Source: Algicola sagamiensis DSM 14643 (GTDB lineage: Bacteria > Pseudomonadota > Gammaproteobacteria > Enterobacterales > Alteromonadaceae). Taken from it: a stretch of 64,000 nucleotides of DNA. The translations under genes and the position numbers were made by a program. Positions 55,344 to 64,000 of the stretch are shown piece after piece (positions within the stretch are counted from its first letter, which is position 1; each line of letters starts with the position of its first letter). Location of the stretch: assembly GCF_000374485.1 (NCBI RefSeq), contig NZ_KB894502.1, positions 1-64,000 on the forward strand, given 5' to 3'. The notes under the pieces were generated by a model, which made no database searches, had not been told where the DNA came from, and was given only the letters and a program-made list of their open reading frames with translations.

Positions 55344-57257
55344 ATGGAACTACTTCGAATTACGCAAGCAGAGCTCAGTTATGGGACAACACCATTGCTT
55401 GCGGATGTTACTTTACAGATAAACCAAGGCGAGCGCCTGTGTATCGTTGGGCGCAATGGTGCTGGCAAATCAAGCCTACTCAAGGTCATTCAGGGTGAGA
55501 TCACATTGGATGATGGGAAAATCAAACGGCTTCAAGGCTTGCGTGTTTCTCGTTTAGAGCAAGATCCACCAAAACATATCTCCGGAACAGTTTATGACTA
55601 TGTGATCCAGGGCGCACCTGAGGTATCTAGCTTACTAAAAAACTACCACGAATTGAGTCATCGTGAAGGGCTAGCTGAAGATGAAAAGGCGCTCAAACAA
55701 CTTGAGCAACTGCAAAATCAAATTGAGCAGCTAGATGGATGGCGCTTGGATGCGCAGTTAAATTCAATCCTGAGTAAGCTTTCTCTTCATCCAGAGATGC
55801 AGCTTGAATCACTCTCTGGTGGCTGGCTACGAAAAGTCGCATTGGCGCGTGCGCTAGTAAATACACCCGATATTCTTCTTCTGGATGAGCCGACCAACCA
55901 CCTCGATGTACAAACAGTGGAGTGGCTGGAAGATTTCGTGAAAAATCTCAACTGTGCAGTTGTGTTTATTTCTCACGACCGGGCATTTATTCGTGCAGTT
56001 GCAACGCGCATTCTGGATTTGGATCGCGGTATTCTCACTTCTTTCTCAGGGAACTATGAACAGTACTTGGTGAAGAAAGAAGAGTTGCTCAATATCGAAA
56101 AAGAGCAAAATGCCCTATTCGATAAAAAATTGGCAGAAGAGGAAACTTGGATCCGTCAGGGGATTAAAGCAAGAAGAACAAGAAACGAAGGCCGTGTTAG
56201 AGCACTGAAGGAGCTGAGAAAACAAAGAGGCAATCGGATCGAACGTCAAGGTCATGTGGACTTTTCAATCGAAGAAGCCAGTCGTTCTGGCAAGCTTGTG
56301 TTTGAGTCAAAGCAAGTGCAATTTGGTTTTGAAAGTAAACCGATCATTGATGGTCTCGATTTATTAGTAATGCGTGGCGATCGGATTGGGCTTGTTGGAC
56401 CAAATGGTATTGGGAAAAGTACGTTACTCAAATTATTACTCGGTGACTTAAAACCAAAATCAGGGAAACTCCGCCAGGGGGTGAACCTTGAAGTGGCTTA
56501 TTTCGATCAGTACCGCAATAAACTGAATGAAGAGGCGAGTGTTCAGGATAATGTTGCTGAAGGGAAACAGGAAATAGATTTTGGCGGCCGCCAGCGTCAT
56601 GTGCTCGGCTACCTTCAAGACTTTCTGTTTACACCAGAAAGAGCAAGAACACCCGTGAAGGCACTTTCCGGTGGTGAAAAAAACCGCTTGTTACTTGCAA
56701 AACTGTTCTCGAAACCCAGTAATTTATTAATTCTTGATGAACCGACGAATGATCTTGATGTCGAAACCCTGGAACTCTTAGAAGATATCTTGGCAAGTTA
56801 TCAAGGAACCGTGCTTATTGTCTCCCATGATAGAGAATTTATCAGTAATACGGTAACGAGTTGTCTTCTGTTTGAAGGGCAGGGGAAGATTGCCGAGTTG
56901 GTTGGTGGTTATGAGTCTTGTGCAGCTCACTTGGAGAGAATGGCAAACCAAGTTGCAGCACAAAAACCGAAAGTAGAGAAAAAGCCAGAACCAACAGAGA
57001 AAAAAGAAAGGAAAAAGGCAGCATCGAAACTTTCTTATAAACATAAGCTGGAATTGGAAGAGCTACCAGGAAAAATTGATGCACTGGAACAGCAGATAGA
57101 ATCATTACAACTCATCGTCAATGATGGCGAATTTTTTAAAAAATCAGTTGAAGAAACACAACCCGTTTTAGACGAATTACAAACGGCTGAGGCTGCTCTC
57201 GAGGTGGCTTTTGAACGTTGGGATGAACTGGAGTCAATGCAGGGTTCATCAGATTAA
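55344..57257 (+). CDS. uup: ABC-F family ATPase Uup
   Basis: A 637-residue soluble ATPase with two nucleotide-binding domains and no membrane part. The first has Walker A GRNGAGKSS, signature LSGGWLRK and Walker B LLLDEPTNHLD. The second has GPNGIGKST, LSGGEKNR and LILDEPTNDLD. A charged linker joins them, and a Lys/Glu-rich coiled-coil C-terminal domain (about 530-635) binds DNA in Uup. It acts on ribosomes and affects transposon excision. Confidence 0.95.
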   Translation: MELLRITQAELSYGTTPLLADVTLQINQGERLCIVGRNGAGKSSLLKVIQGEITLDDGKIKRLQGLRVSRLEQDPPKHISGTVYDYVIQGAPEVSSLLKNYHELSHREGLAEDEKALKQLEQLQNQIEQLDGWRLDAQLNSILSKLSLHPEMQLESLSGGWLRKVALARALVNTPDILLLDEPTNHLDVQTVEWLEDFVKNLNCAVVFISHDRAFIRAVATRILDLDRGILTSFSGNYEQYLVKKEELLNIEKEQNALFDKKLAEEETWIRQGIKARRTRNEGRVRALKELRKQRGNRIERQGHVDFSIEEASRSGKLVFESKQVQFGFESKPIIDGLDLLVMRGDRIGLVGPNGIGKSTLLKLLLGDLKPKSGKLRQGVNLEVAYFDQYRNKLNEEASVQDNVAEGKQEIDFGGRQRHVLGYLQDFLFTPERARTPVKALSGGEKNRLLLAKLFSKPSNLLILDEPTNDLDVETLELLEDILASYQGTVLIVSHDREFISNTVTSCLLFEGQGKIAELVGGYESCAAHLERMANQVAAQKPKVEKKPEPTEKKERKKAASKLSYKHKLELEELPGKIDALEQQIESLQLIVNDGEFFKKSVEETQPVLDELQTAEAALEVAFERWDELESMQGSSD

Positions 57258-57295
57258 CCTTGCAGTGCGCTAAACAATAAAAAGTGAATATAAGT

Positions 57296-59083
57296 ATGTT
57301 GAAGCCAACAAAAATCGCATTATTTATCACAGGGATCAGCTGCGCGGCACAGATCCAAGCAGCAGGCTACGTTGTTGAGGAACTGCCATCAGGCAATGCA
57401 CATAAATCAATTGGGATAGCAATCAATGACCAGAATGATGTCGCTGGCATGTTGCTTGGGAAAGATAGCTTCCCCGTTAGAAAAGATTTACTTAAGATTG
57501 ATGAAAATGGTGAGAGTACGGATGAATTTGTTGAGTGGATCCGTCATTTTGAAAGAGATAGCACGCTCAGATCACTTGGTGAAAGGCGCCTGACGGACGC
57601 TGAGAAAGATAGAATAATTAATGACTTTAATTCATCTAATGAAACACTTGACAGTTTTTCAGCAACATATGCGGTGAAATACCTATCTCTATCGTGGCGT
57701 AAAACTAACTATTATTTTCAAAAAGTCGGTGATCAGTATGGGTTTGTGATCAAAAATGCAAACGCTCTGAAAGAGACCTCGATTGAGGAAGATAAAAACC
57801 GAAGTACAAAGATCCAATTCAATGGTTTGAATCAACAAGGTGTTGCAGTGGGCTTCCACTCTGCACCATATGAGTTCATAACGAATCTGGATTACGATAC
57901 AACGGATGGCGGGAATAAACTCGTCAATATTTGGCAACAGCAATACAGAAGACGCGCTTTACTTGCAGATGGTGATAAGGTGATCACGTTGACACCTGAT
58001 GAAACAGGGACGGGCGGATATTCATCTTTTACAGATATCAATAACTCAGGCACCGTTGTTGGCTCGATGAGTACACAACTGACAGAGTATGCAAAGAAGA
58101 AAACGACGAACCAAGATGAGAAGTGTGTTAAGTTTGAACCAAAAGGCCGCTTGGGTTGTTTTCATACCAGCTATGGTAACCGTGCTTTATTTCTAACAGA
58201 GGCATACCAGTGGACTTATCAAAATGGTGCACTTGTGGATGCAAAACCACTTGGACTCGCTGCGAGCGAAGCTGAAATTGCGAAAATAAGTAAAGATGAT
58301 AACTCGAATTATTTTTTCTCAGAGCCATACGCAGTCAATCAAAGTGGCGTTGCTGTAGGGGTTGCTAATACTTTTGTAGATGGAGATGTCATTCGTAATC
58401 ATTTGGCACTATTTCGTGATGGGCAAGTCATCAGTGTGTCAGATTCTACAAAGTGGTTTAACTCCACAGCAACTGATATTAATGACAATGGCTTGATGGT
58501 TGGATATGCCATAAAAGATGTTGGTGATGGTGTGCTGAGAACGAAATCGTTTGTGTATGATGCGATGACCTTAAATGCCTCGCATATTGGTGATGATGAT
58601 GTTTCATTTCTTCCTTCCTTTGCAAATCGTACAAATATTTACGCCAATGCGATTAATAATCAAAAGCAAATTGTTGGACGTGCAGAGACGACTTTCCAAA
58701 CACCAATTCCAATCAGGGGATACCTCTATGATATGGAAAACAAACAACTTACTAACCTAGATGAAACAACATCTTGTGAACAACAATCCCAGTATACGAT
58801 CATTGATGCTGTGGATATCAATAATGATGGTGTGATCCTTGCGAATGCAATCAAGCTTATTGATAGAAAGGACGACAGTGGTGAGTTGATTCTGGATGCA
58901 AATGGTAAGAAAACTCAGGTTGAAACCACAGTGTCTATTCGGATGACGCACAGTGACGCGGTGAAAGCATGCGGCAAGCGTCTAAGAAAAGATGGCGTCA
59001 ACTCAATTAACGATGATAATGGTTCATTTGGGATTTTTTCTATCTTATTGTTTGGTTTATTCCGTTTAATACGTCGCATTTAG
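57296..59083 (+). CDS. DUF3466 family secreted repeat protein
   Basis: A 595-residue protein with a signal peptide (to about residue 22, IQA). Repeats of the type ALNxxGxxVG recur through its length: GLNQQGVAVGF, DINNSGTVVGS, AVNQSGVAVGV, DINDNGLMVGY and AINNQKQIVGR, as in DUF3466 proteins, probably blades of a propeller. The C terminus is NGSFGIFSILLFGLFRLIRRI: a Gly/Ser, a hydrophobic helix and Arg. It resembles the GlyGly-CTERM sorting tail cut by rhombosortase. ATG 57296 is chosen; a GTG four codons earlier is possible. Confidence 0.82.
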   Translation: MLKPTKIALFITGISCAAQIQAAGYVVEELPSGNAHKSIGIAINDQNDVAGMLLGKDSFPVRKDLLKIDENGESTDEFVEWIRHFERDSTLRSLGERRLTDAEKDRIINDFNSSNETLDSFSATYAVKYLSLSWRKTNYYFQKVGDQYGFVIKNANALKETSIEEDKNRSTKIQFNGLNQQGVAVGFHSAPYEFITNLDYDTTDGGNKLVNIWQQQYRRRALLADGDKVITLTPDETGTGGYSSFTDINNSGTVVGSMSTQLTEYAKKKTTNQDEKCVKFEPKGRLGCFHTSYGNRALFLTEAYQWTYQNGALVDAKPLGLAASEAEIAKISKDDNSNYFFSEPYAVNQSGVAVGVANTFVDGDVIRNHLALFRDGQVISVSDSTKWFNSTATDINDNGLMVGYAIKDVGDGVLRTKSFVYDAMTLNASHIGDDDVSFLPSFANRTNIYANAINNQKQIVGRAETTFQTPIPIRGYLYDMENKQLTNLDETTSCEQQSQYTIIDAVDINNDGVILANAIKLIDRKDDSGELILDANGKKTQVETTVSIRMTHSDAVKACGKRLRKDGVNSINDDNGSFGIFSILLFGLFRLIRRI

Positions 59084-59305
59084 CGATTCGTCTGATGACT
59101 TGGACCCGGTTTATCACTGGGTCTATCATGCAGCTGCTATATTTTCCTATTTTCTTCGATTCAATCTTCTCATTAATATCTAAAAACACTCAAATTTCAT
59201 TTTTATATAACATTTTCATATATTTCTTTCGGAATTGCCCTTTTCAATTTCCTCTGACTTATGACAGACTTAGAGGAAACTTTCATCCTCCATTGAGGTA
59301 TCAAG

Positions 59306-59845
59306 ATGCTTTTCAATACAAAAGAGCGTTATGGATGGTTTAGCATTAGTCTCCACTGGCTTGTGGCATTGACTGTCTTTGGGCTATTTGGACTTGGCTT
59401 TTGGATGGTTGAGTTAAATTACTACAGTGAATGGTATCGTACAGCGCCAGATATACACAAAAGTGTTGGGATCCTGTTAGCAGTGGTTATGTTAGTCCGT
59501 GTCGTTTTAAAAATTTTTACAACAACGCCTCATCCTTTAGGAGAAAGCAAGCTGGAAAATTTGATGGCTAAAATGGCTCATGCTTTACTCTATTTGCTTA
59601 TTATCTTGGTATTGGTCACGGGGTACTTTATCTCAACTGCCGATGGACGTCCCATTTCAGTATTTGAATGGTTTTCGGTTCCTGCTTATCCATTACCAAT
59701 TGAAAACCAGGAAGATGTATCCGGCTTTTTGCACAAATGGTTGGCGTACAGCCTCGTTGGATTGGCTCTCTTCCATGCACTTGCTGCATTCAAGCATCAC
59801 TTTATTCAGAAAGACCGAACACTGCTTAGAATGTTCGGAAAGTAA
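59306..59845 (+). CDS. Cytochrome b561 family protein
   Basis: A 179-residue inner-membrane b-type cytochrome with four helices. Haem ligand His residues are in SISLHWLVAL (helix 1), APDIHKSVGI (helix 2), MAHALLYLL (helix 3) and FHALAAFKHHF (helix 4). Related proteins pass electrons between quinone and periplasmic partners. It lies 23 bp upstream of yceI, a widespread pairing (E. coli yceJ-yceI). Confidence 0.93.
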   Translation: MLFNTKERYGWFSISLHWLVALTVFGLFGLGFWMVELNYYSEWYRTAPDIHKSVGILLAVVMLVRVVLKIFTTTPHPLGESKLENLMAKMAHALLYLLIILVLVTGYFISTADGRPISVFEWFSVPAYPLPIENQEDVSGFLHKWLAYSLVGLALFHALAAFKHHFIQKDRTLLRMFGK

Positions 59846-59868
59846 TTGATTTAAATGAGGAATATAGA

Positions 59869-60438
59869 ATGAAAAAAACAATTTTGGCCGCTGCATTTGT
59901 GGCGATGACCACCTCTCCACTTGCCTTTGCAGATAAGTATGTCATTGATACAAAGGGAGCCCATGCATCGATTCAATTTAAAATTAAGCATTTGGGTTAC
60001 AGCTGGTTGACGGGACGTTTTAACAAGTTTTCTGGTGAATTTAATCTTGAAAAAGATATAGAGAAATCCTCCATCGTTGTCGATATTGATACAACAAGTA
60101 TTGACTCTAACCACGCAGAGCGTGATAAACACTTAAAAAATGCTGACTTTCTTGAGGTAAAAAAATATCCGAAGTCATCTTTCAAAAGTACGAAGATTGT
60201 CGATAAAGGGAATGGAAAACTCAAAGTTATTGGTGATTTTATGCTTCATGGTGTGACGAAATCAATCGAAATTGATGCTGAAAAAATAGGGGAAGGAAAA
60301 GACCCATGGGGCGGATACCGTGCAGGCTTTAGTGGGACAACTTCAATAGCCCTCAAAGATTACAATATTTCATATAATCTGGGACCTGCTTCAACACATG
60401 TAGATTTAACGCTGCATATTGAAGGCATTAAAAAGTAG
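59869..60438 (+). CDS. yceI: YceI family periplasmic protein
   Basis: A 189-residue lipocalin-like beta-barrel protein with signal peptide (MKKTILAAAFVAMTTSPLAFA). It has YVIDTKGAHASIQFKIKHLGYSW, TTSIDSNHAERDKHLKNADFLEV, KYPKSSFKST and FMLHGVTKSIEID. YceI proteins bind polyisoprenoid or amphiphilic molecules such as ubiquinone. It is cotranscribed with the upstream cytochrome b561, which would supply or use a quinone. That coupling is inference. GAGGAATATAGA precedes the ATG. Confidence 0.95.
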   Translation: MKKTILAAAFVAMTTSPLAFADKYVIDTKGAHASIQFKIKHLGYSWLTGRFNKFSGEFNLEKDIEKSSIVVDIDTTSIDSNHAERDKHLKNADFLEVKKYPKSSFKSTKIVDKGNGKLKVIGDFMLHGVTKSIEIDAEKIGEGKDPWGGYRAGFSGTTSIALKDYNISYNLGPASTHVDLTLHIEGIKK

Positions 60439-60460
60439 GTTCAGTGAATGCAGCAATCGA

Positions 60461-60506
60461 TTAGGGTCTGTTGACCTTTCATGACAGAAAGATCAACAGA
60501 CCCTAA
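60461..60506. terminator. Strong bidirectional terminator between yceI and the DUF4426 gene
   Basis: A 20-bp stem with one mismatch (60461-60480 with 60487-60506) closes a 6-nt loop between convergent genes. A second small G5/C5 hairpin (60513-60529) overlaps the stop codon of the DUF4426 gene. Confidence 0.8.
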
Positions 60507-60527
60507 TAAGTAAGGGGGCATTTCCCC

Positions 60528-60962
60528 CTAATCAACATAAAATTTTTGAGAAAACTTCAGCTGGTGGGCTTGGCTCCCTTGCGTAATTTGAATATCAAAG
60601 TTAAACGTTTCTTCATTTCTGTACTTGACTTGAGCGATGTAATAGATCGACTTTCCTTCACGGATTTCTTGAAAATCAATATCGTAACGTTGGCCAAGGA
60701 GGTTCTTGGCAACCCCTTTCATATTCACAGCTTGCGCTGGCTTCCCTTCTTTACTCGTATCGAGAACTGAAATATTAATCAAACCAGAATAGCGTGAACG
60801 ATCGATACCATAGACTTTCGCGATTTCAGGGGTGAGGAAGGTTGACCCAAATGCAATGTAATGGACTTCCCAGGTGCCGAGTTTTTTCATCTGTTCGGCA
60901 TTAATATTGAAAGAAAATAACAAGAGTACAGAAAATAACAGGCTGAATCGTGTTGTTTTCAT
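60528..60962 (-). CDS. DUF4426 domain-containing periplasmic protein
   Basis: A 144-residue secreted protein with signal peptide (to about residue 22, INA). The mature part has KKLGTWEVHYIAFGSTFLTPEIAKVYGI and RSRYSGLINISVL, typical of DUF4426, and is probably a beta-sandwich. Function unknown. In Pseudomonas this gene follows metX-metW downstream of yggT; here those two are missing and 240 bp of non-coding DNA with a terminator separate it from yggT. It has an AGGAGAAG ribosome site. Confidence 0.85.
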   Translation of the reverse strand: MKTTRFSLLFSVLLLFSFNINAEQMKKLGTWEVHYIAFGSTFLTPEIAKVYGIDRSRYSGLINISVLDTSKEGKPAQAVNMKGVAKNLLGQRYDIDFQEIREGKSIYYIAQVKYRNEETFNFDIQITQGSQAHQLKFSQKFYVD

Positions 60963-61147
60963 TGCACTTCTCCTTAGCCATAGTGGCTTGATGATCCAAT
61001 TTTAGTTGTTAGCGGCACTCACAAAGAAGCCTAAGGCGTATTGTGATGTATCAAATATTGAATGTCACCTGTGATTTATCCGTCAAGCTGAAAAACCTTC
61101 ACTCTTTGTTGATCGTCGCTCATTTGGAATCACTAATTTCCTGAACT

Positions 61148-61177
61148 TAAAGATGAAGCACAATGGCTTCATCTTTT
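61148..61177 (-). terminator. Rho-independent terminator of the yggS-proC-yggT operon
   Basis: AAAGATGAAGC (61148-61158 plus following C) pairs with GCTTCATCTTT around a short loop, 25 bp past the yggT stop. T-rich flanks on both strands suggest bidirectional action. Confidence 0.65.
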
Positions 61178-61201
61178 ATTTGAATGGTTGATACGGGGGC
61201 G

Positions 61202-61744
61202 TTAAACGTATTGTGCAACAAGTAAGCTTAAGAAATTCAAGGCTATAAAAACAATAAGCACTGAAAAATCAAACCCTGCGACAGGTGGAACAACACGTCG
61301 AATAGGACGGAGCAATGGCTCAGTTAATTGTTGCACCAGGATATTAACAGGGTTATATCCTGCATCGACAAAGCTGAAGATCACACGCGCAATCAAAGCG
61401 ACAAACAGCAGATAATAGGCAACGACAAAAATAGATTTTACGGTATAAATGAGCGTGATGAGAATGGATATTTCCCCTTGGAAAATCAATAAAACAAGAA
61501 ATATTTTAAGGAATGCAACGAGCAGCATCAGTAAAATACCTGCAAGATCAATGCCCCAAAGACCTGGAATGACCCGACGAAGAGGTGCTAAAACAGGGCT
61601 AGTCAATTTCACAACCATTTGACTCACTGGATTATAAAAATCAGCTTTTGCTGCTTGAAGCCAGATCCGAAGCATCAGAAAAAATAAAAAAAGATCAAAT
61701 GGCACTTCAAGTAAGTATTGAAAAGGATTCATTGTGTTCCTCAC
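61202..61744 (-). CDS. yggT: YggT family integral membrane protein
   Basis: A 180-residue inner-membrane protein made of two YggT repeats. Each has hydrophobic helices followed by a PVSQMVVKLTSPVLAPLRRVIP-type segment (first copy) or NPVNILVQQLTEPLLRPIRRVVPP (second copy), then FDFSVLIVF. Relatives are linked to osmotic stress and cell division or pilus functions, without a defined activity. It starts inside the proC stop codon region (4-bp overlap). Confidence 0.92.
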   Translation of the reverse strand: MRNTMNPFQYLLEVPFDLFLFFLMLRIWLQAAKADFYNPVSQMVVKLTSPVLAPLRRVIPGLWGIDLAGILLMLLVAFLKIFLVLLIFQGEISILITLIYTVKSIFVVAYYLLFVALIARVIFSFVDAGYNPVNILVQQLTEPLLRPIRRVVPPVAGFDFSVLIVFIALNFLSLLVAQYV

Positions 61745-62559
61745 ATCGTTTTTGAAATTTCACTAGCGCGTGTGATGGCTGCATCGACGGCTTCATCAAT
61801 GATTGATTTTAATTGTTTTTCATTGAAAACGCGTAATGCTTCTGCGGTTGACCCACCTTTTGATGTCACATTTTCTCGCAGTGTCGATACAGGGATATTA
61901 TTTTCCTTCACCATTTCAGCAGCACCGAGGGCTGTTTGTTGAACCATGATTTTGGCGGTTTCTGGTGTAAAACCAAGTGCAACTGCCTTTTCTATCATGG
62001 ATTCCATAAATAGAAAATAATAAGCTGGACCGCTGCCGGATATCGCCGCGAGTCGATCAATCTCCGGCTCCGATTTAAGCCAAATGACTTGGCCGGTATT
62101 CTCCATCATTTGTGTGACAAACTGATTTTGTGCGTCAGATGTTTTGGAAGCGAAAAGACCAGAAACACCGAGGCCTAGCAGGGAAGGCGTGTTTGGCATG
62201 CAGCGGATCATGGCTGGTTGGCAACGGAGCAAAGCATTGAGTCGCTCAACGGTCATTCCGACTGCGAGTGAGACAATGAGTTTATCGGATAAACCAGGGA
62301 TAGTATAGATTTGGTTGCACACTGTTTCCATCATCTGCGGTTTTACGCCGAGTACGAGTACATCTGCAAATTGAGCTGCTTTGAGGTTATCGTTTGTCGT
62401 CTGAATCGCAAACTTATCTTTTAATACTTCCAATTTTCCCTGAGAAGGATTGGCGGCCATGACCTGATTGGCTGGGTATCCACCTTGGATTAACCCACCA
62501 ATGATGCTGCTGCTCATATTTCCAGCACCAATAAACGCAATATTGAGTTGTTGATTCAT
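61741..62559 (-). CDS. proC: Pyrroline-5-carboxylate reductase
   Basis: A 272-residue NAD(P)H enzyme catalysing the last step of proline synthesis. It has the Rossmann motif AFIGAGNMSSSIIGGLI, VLGVKPQ, MPNTPSLLG, the substrate block SGSGPAYYFLFMESM and the C-terminal TSKGGSTAEALRVF. Length matches the family. It lies between yggS and yggT, the standard order. Confidence 0.97.
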   Translation of the reverse strand: MNQQLNIAFIGAGNMSSSIIGGLIQGGYPANQVMAANPSQGKLEVLKDKFAIQTTNDNLKAAQFADVLVLGVKPQMMETVCNQIYTIPGLSDKLIVSLAVGMTVERLNALLRCQPAMIRCMPNTPSLLGLGVSGLFASKTSDAQNQFVTQMMENTGQVIWLKSEPEIDRLAAISGSGPAYYFLFMESMIEKAVALGFTPETAKIMVQQTALGAAEMVKENNIPVSTLRENVTSKGGSTAEALRVFNEKQLKSIIDEAVDAAITRASEISKTM

Positions 62560-62574
62560 GATGTTATTTCTTTA

Positions 62575-63261
62575 TTAATTTCTTGGGCCAAAGATTGCAG
62601 AACCAATGCGCACCATTGTAGCGCCTTCGGCAATTGCTGCTTCCAGATCACCGGACATACCCATGGATAAAGTATCTACCTGTGGATATTGGGATTTTAA
62701 CGCTTGAAAACAAGCTTGAACCTTTGCAAAAGATTTTCTTTGCTGCTCAAAAGACTCAGATTTTTGAGGGATTGCCATGATCCCGCGTAATTTCAATCGC
62801 TCCAATTGGATAATTGCTTGCGCTAATGGCAATACTTCTTGATCAGACACACCCGATTTACTCTCTTCTTCATCCAAATTGACTTGAATTAAGACGTTTA
62901 ATGGTTGACGATGAGGGTCTCGTTGCTCATGGAGTCGTCGCGCAATTTTTTCTCGATCAATGGTTTGCACCCAATCCATCGAGTTCGCGAGTATTTTAGT
63001 TTTATTGGATTGAATTGGCCCGATGTAATGCCATTCAATTGCTTCGAAGTCAGCCAGTTGATTCGCCTTATCATGCGCTTCCTGAGCATAGTTTTCACCA
63101 AATGCACGTTGTCCAGCCTCGTAAGCGGTGCGTATATCTTCAACAGGTTTGGTCTTACTGACCGCAACTAGTCTAATATTACTAATACTATTTCCGTATT
63201 TTTGTGAAATTAATCCTATTTTGTCGTAGGCGGATTGTAGTCGATCTGCTATTTTATTCAT
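62575..63261 (-). CDS. yggS: YggS/PROSC pyridoxal phosphate homeostasis protein
   Basis: A 228-residue alanine-racemase-like barrel protein that binds pyridoxal phosphate without catalysis and keeps its level in balance. It has LVAVSKTKPVEDI with the PLP-binding Lys, FGENYAQEAHDK, EWHYIGPIQSNKTK and LSMGMSGDLEAAIAEGATMVRIGSAIFG. The ATG at 63261 aligns with the E. coli start; a GTG three codons earlier (63270) is possible. It is divergent from pilT with only about 40 bp between the genes. Confidence 0.95.
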   Translation of the reverse strand: MNKIADRLQSAYDKIGLISQKYGNSISNIRLVAVSKTKPVEDIRTAYEAGQRAFGENYAQEAHDKANQLADFEAIEWHYIGPIQSNKTKILANSMDWVQTIDREKIARRLHEQRDPHRQPLNVLIQVNLDEEESKSGVSDQEVLPLAQAIIQLERLKLRGIMAIPQKSESFEQQRKSFAKVQACFQALKSQYPQVDTLSMGMSGDLEAAIAEGATMVRIGSAIFGPRN

Positions 63262-63303
63262 ATTATTCACAATTTGTTAAATAAGCTCTGGAGTATACTG
63301 CTT

Positions 63304-64000
63304 ATGGATATCACAGAACTGTTATCCTTTAGTGTTCAACATAAAGCATCAGATTTACACCTTTCTGCAGGCCAACCACCACTGATCCGTGTTGATGGTG
63401 ATGTCAGGCGAATTAATGTACCGACGCTCGAACATAAAGAAGTACATGCCCTTGTGTACGATATTATGAACGATAAGCAACGGAAAGAATACGAAGAAAA
63501 TCTGGAAGTGGACTTTTCTTTTGAGGTACCAAATCTCGCACGTTTCCGGGTCAATGCTTTCATGCATGATCGTGGTGCTGGTGCAGTATTCCGGACCATC
63601 CCGAGCGAAGTTTTATCACTTGAACAACTCGGTGCACCAAGTATTTTCCAGAGTATTGCATCCTACCCACGTGGACTTGTTCTCGTGACTGGGCCAACAG
63701 GTTCTGGTAAAAGTACAACATTGGCAGCGATGATTGATCACATTAACAAATCGAAAAATGATCATATCCTCACTATCGAAGACCCAATCGAATTTGTGCA
63801 TCAGAATAAAATGAGCTTAATCAACCAGCGTGAAGTTCATCGTGACACGCACAGTTTTAGTAATGCACTGCGCTCAGCACTTCGTGAAGACCCTGATATC
63901 ATCCTGGTTGGTGAGCTTCGTGACCTCGAAACCATTCGACTTGCAATGACCGCAGCTGAAACGGGTCACCTCGTATTTGGTACCTTGCATACAACCTCCG
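63304..64000 (+). CDS. pilT: Type IV pilus retraction ATPase PilT, cut by the window end
   Basis: The first 232 residues of a protein of normally about 345. PilT is the hexameric motor that retracts type IV pili. The N-terminal domain has LLSFSVQHKASDLHLSAG and RVDGDVRRI. The ATPase core has Walker A GPTGSGKST (about 130-138), the Asp box ILTIEDPIEFVH, Walker B DPDIILVGELRD and the His box ETGHLVFGTLHT. A GGAG lies 10 bp before the ATG. The yggS-pilT divergent arrangement is typical of Pseudomonas-like bacteria. The gene continues past position 64000. Confidence 0.97.
   Translation, partial: MDITELLSFSVQHKASDLHLSAGQPPLIRVDGDVRRINVPTLEHKEVHALVYDIMNDKQRKEYEENLEVDFSFEVPNLARFRVNAFMHDRGAGAVFRTIPSEVLSLEQLGAPSIFQSIASYPRGLVLVTGPTGSGKSTTLAAMIDHINKSKNDHILTIEDPIEFVHQNKMSLINQREVHRDTHSFSNALRSALREDPDIILVGELRDLETIRLAMTAAETGHLVFGTLHTTS

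Overview
The window comes from a gammaproteobacterium. Gene order and families support this: lpxH-ppiB-cysS, holB-pilZ-tatD, tkt-epd-pgk with a class II fbaA of the Pseudomonas type, yggS-proC-yggT divergent from pilT, recC-recB, rlmKL-glutaredoxin-uup, and the gammaproteobacterial families DUF3080, DUF3466 and DUF4426. The moderate-to-low GC content and the many orphan periplasmic binding proteins suggest a non-enteric, possibly marine, member of the Oceanospirillales/Pseudomonadales grade. That placement is inference. Nearly everything after 5 kb is chromosomal backbone; the first 5 kb looks accessory.

Layout. 1-922: a gene-free, AT-rich, palindrome-rich block bounded by a perfect 48-bp inverted repeat. 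923-2075: an HU-type protein and a GH5 glycosidase truncated at its 3' end, with a doubled 11-bp repeat between them. 2392-4460: a type III secretion chaperone followed by a 509-residue unrecognised partner (probable effector), ending in strong hairpins. 4819-5286: a HAD phosphatase. 5678-10722: a signalling block of a NarL-type response regulator, a histidine kinase broken by a frameshift in a T7 run, a binding protein fused to a degenerate GGDEF domain, and an EAL-HDOD protein. 10848-17304: an orphan binding protein, an orphan PxpC-like protein, a SulP transporter, a CPXCG protein, a FolM-like reductase, an HxpB-like phosphatase and a fructosamine kinase. 17627-25855: an Xre-RES toxin-antitoxin pair, recC, recB and a TerB-like protein in the place where recD often lies. 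25939-33336: OmpW, an HD protein, binding proteins, tRNA-Val, a DUF3080 lipoprotein, a MATE pump and MetK. 33657-39140: central carbon genes tkt, epd, pgk, fbaA. 39152-43688: two more binding proteins, a zinc-ribbon protein and a hybrid histidine kinase. 43850-44084: a complete small transcription unit for a 38-residue lysine-rich protein. 44217-48165: holB, pilZ, tatD and a PhoD-like phosphatase. 48169-64000: lpxH, ppiB, cysS, aquaporin, binding protein, rlmKL, glutaredoxin, uup, DUF3466, cytochrome b561, yceI, DUF4426, yggT, proC, yggS and the start of pilT.

Themes. Six stand-alone binding proteins, scattered as single genes without permeases, share a P-[WF]-x-R-[AGM] motif at about residues 65-76. 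A seventh binding domain is built into the membrane-bound GGDEF-like protein. Two genes are broken at homopolymers (T7 in the kinase, a 6-base run in a binding protein), so real slippage or inactivation must be separated from sequencing error. The best candidates for something undescribed are the inverted-repeat block, the chaperone/partner pair, the orphan binding-protein family and the 38-residue gene.
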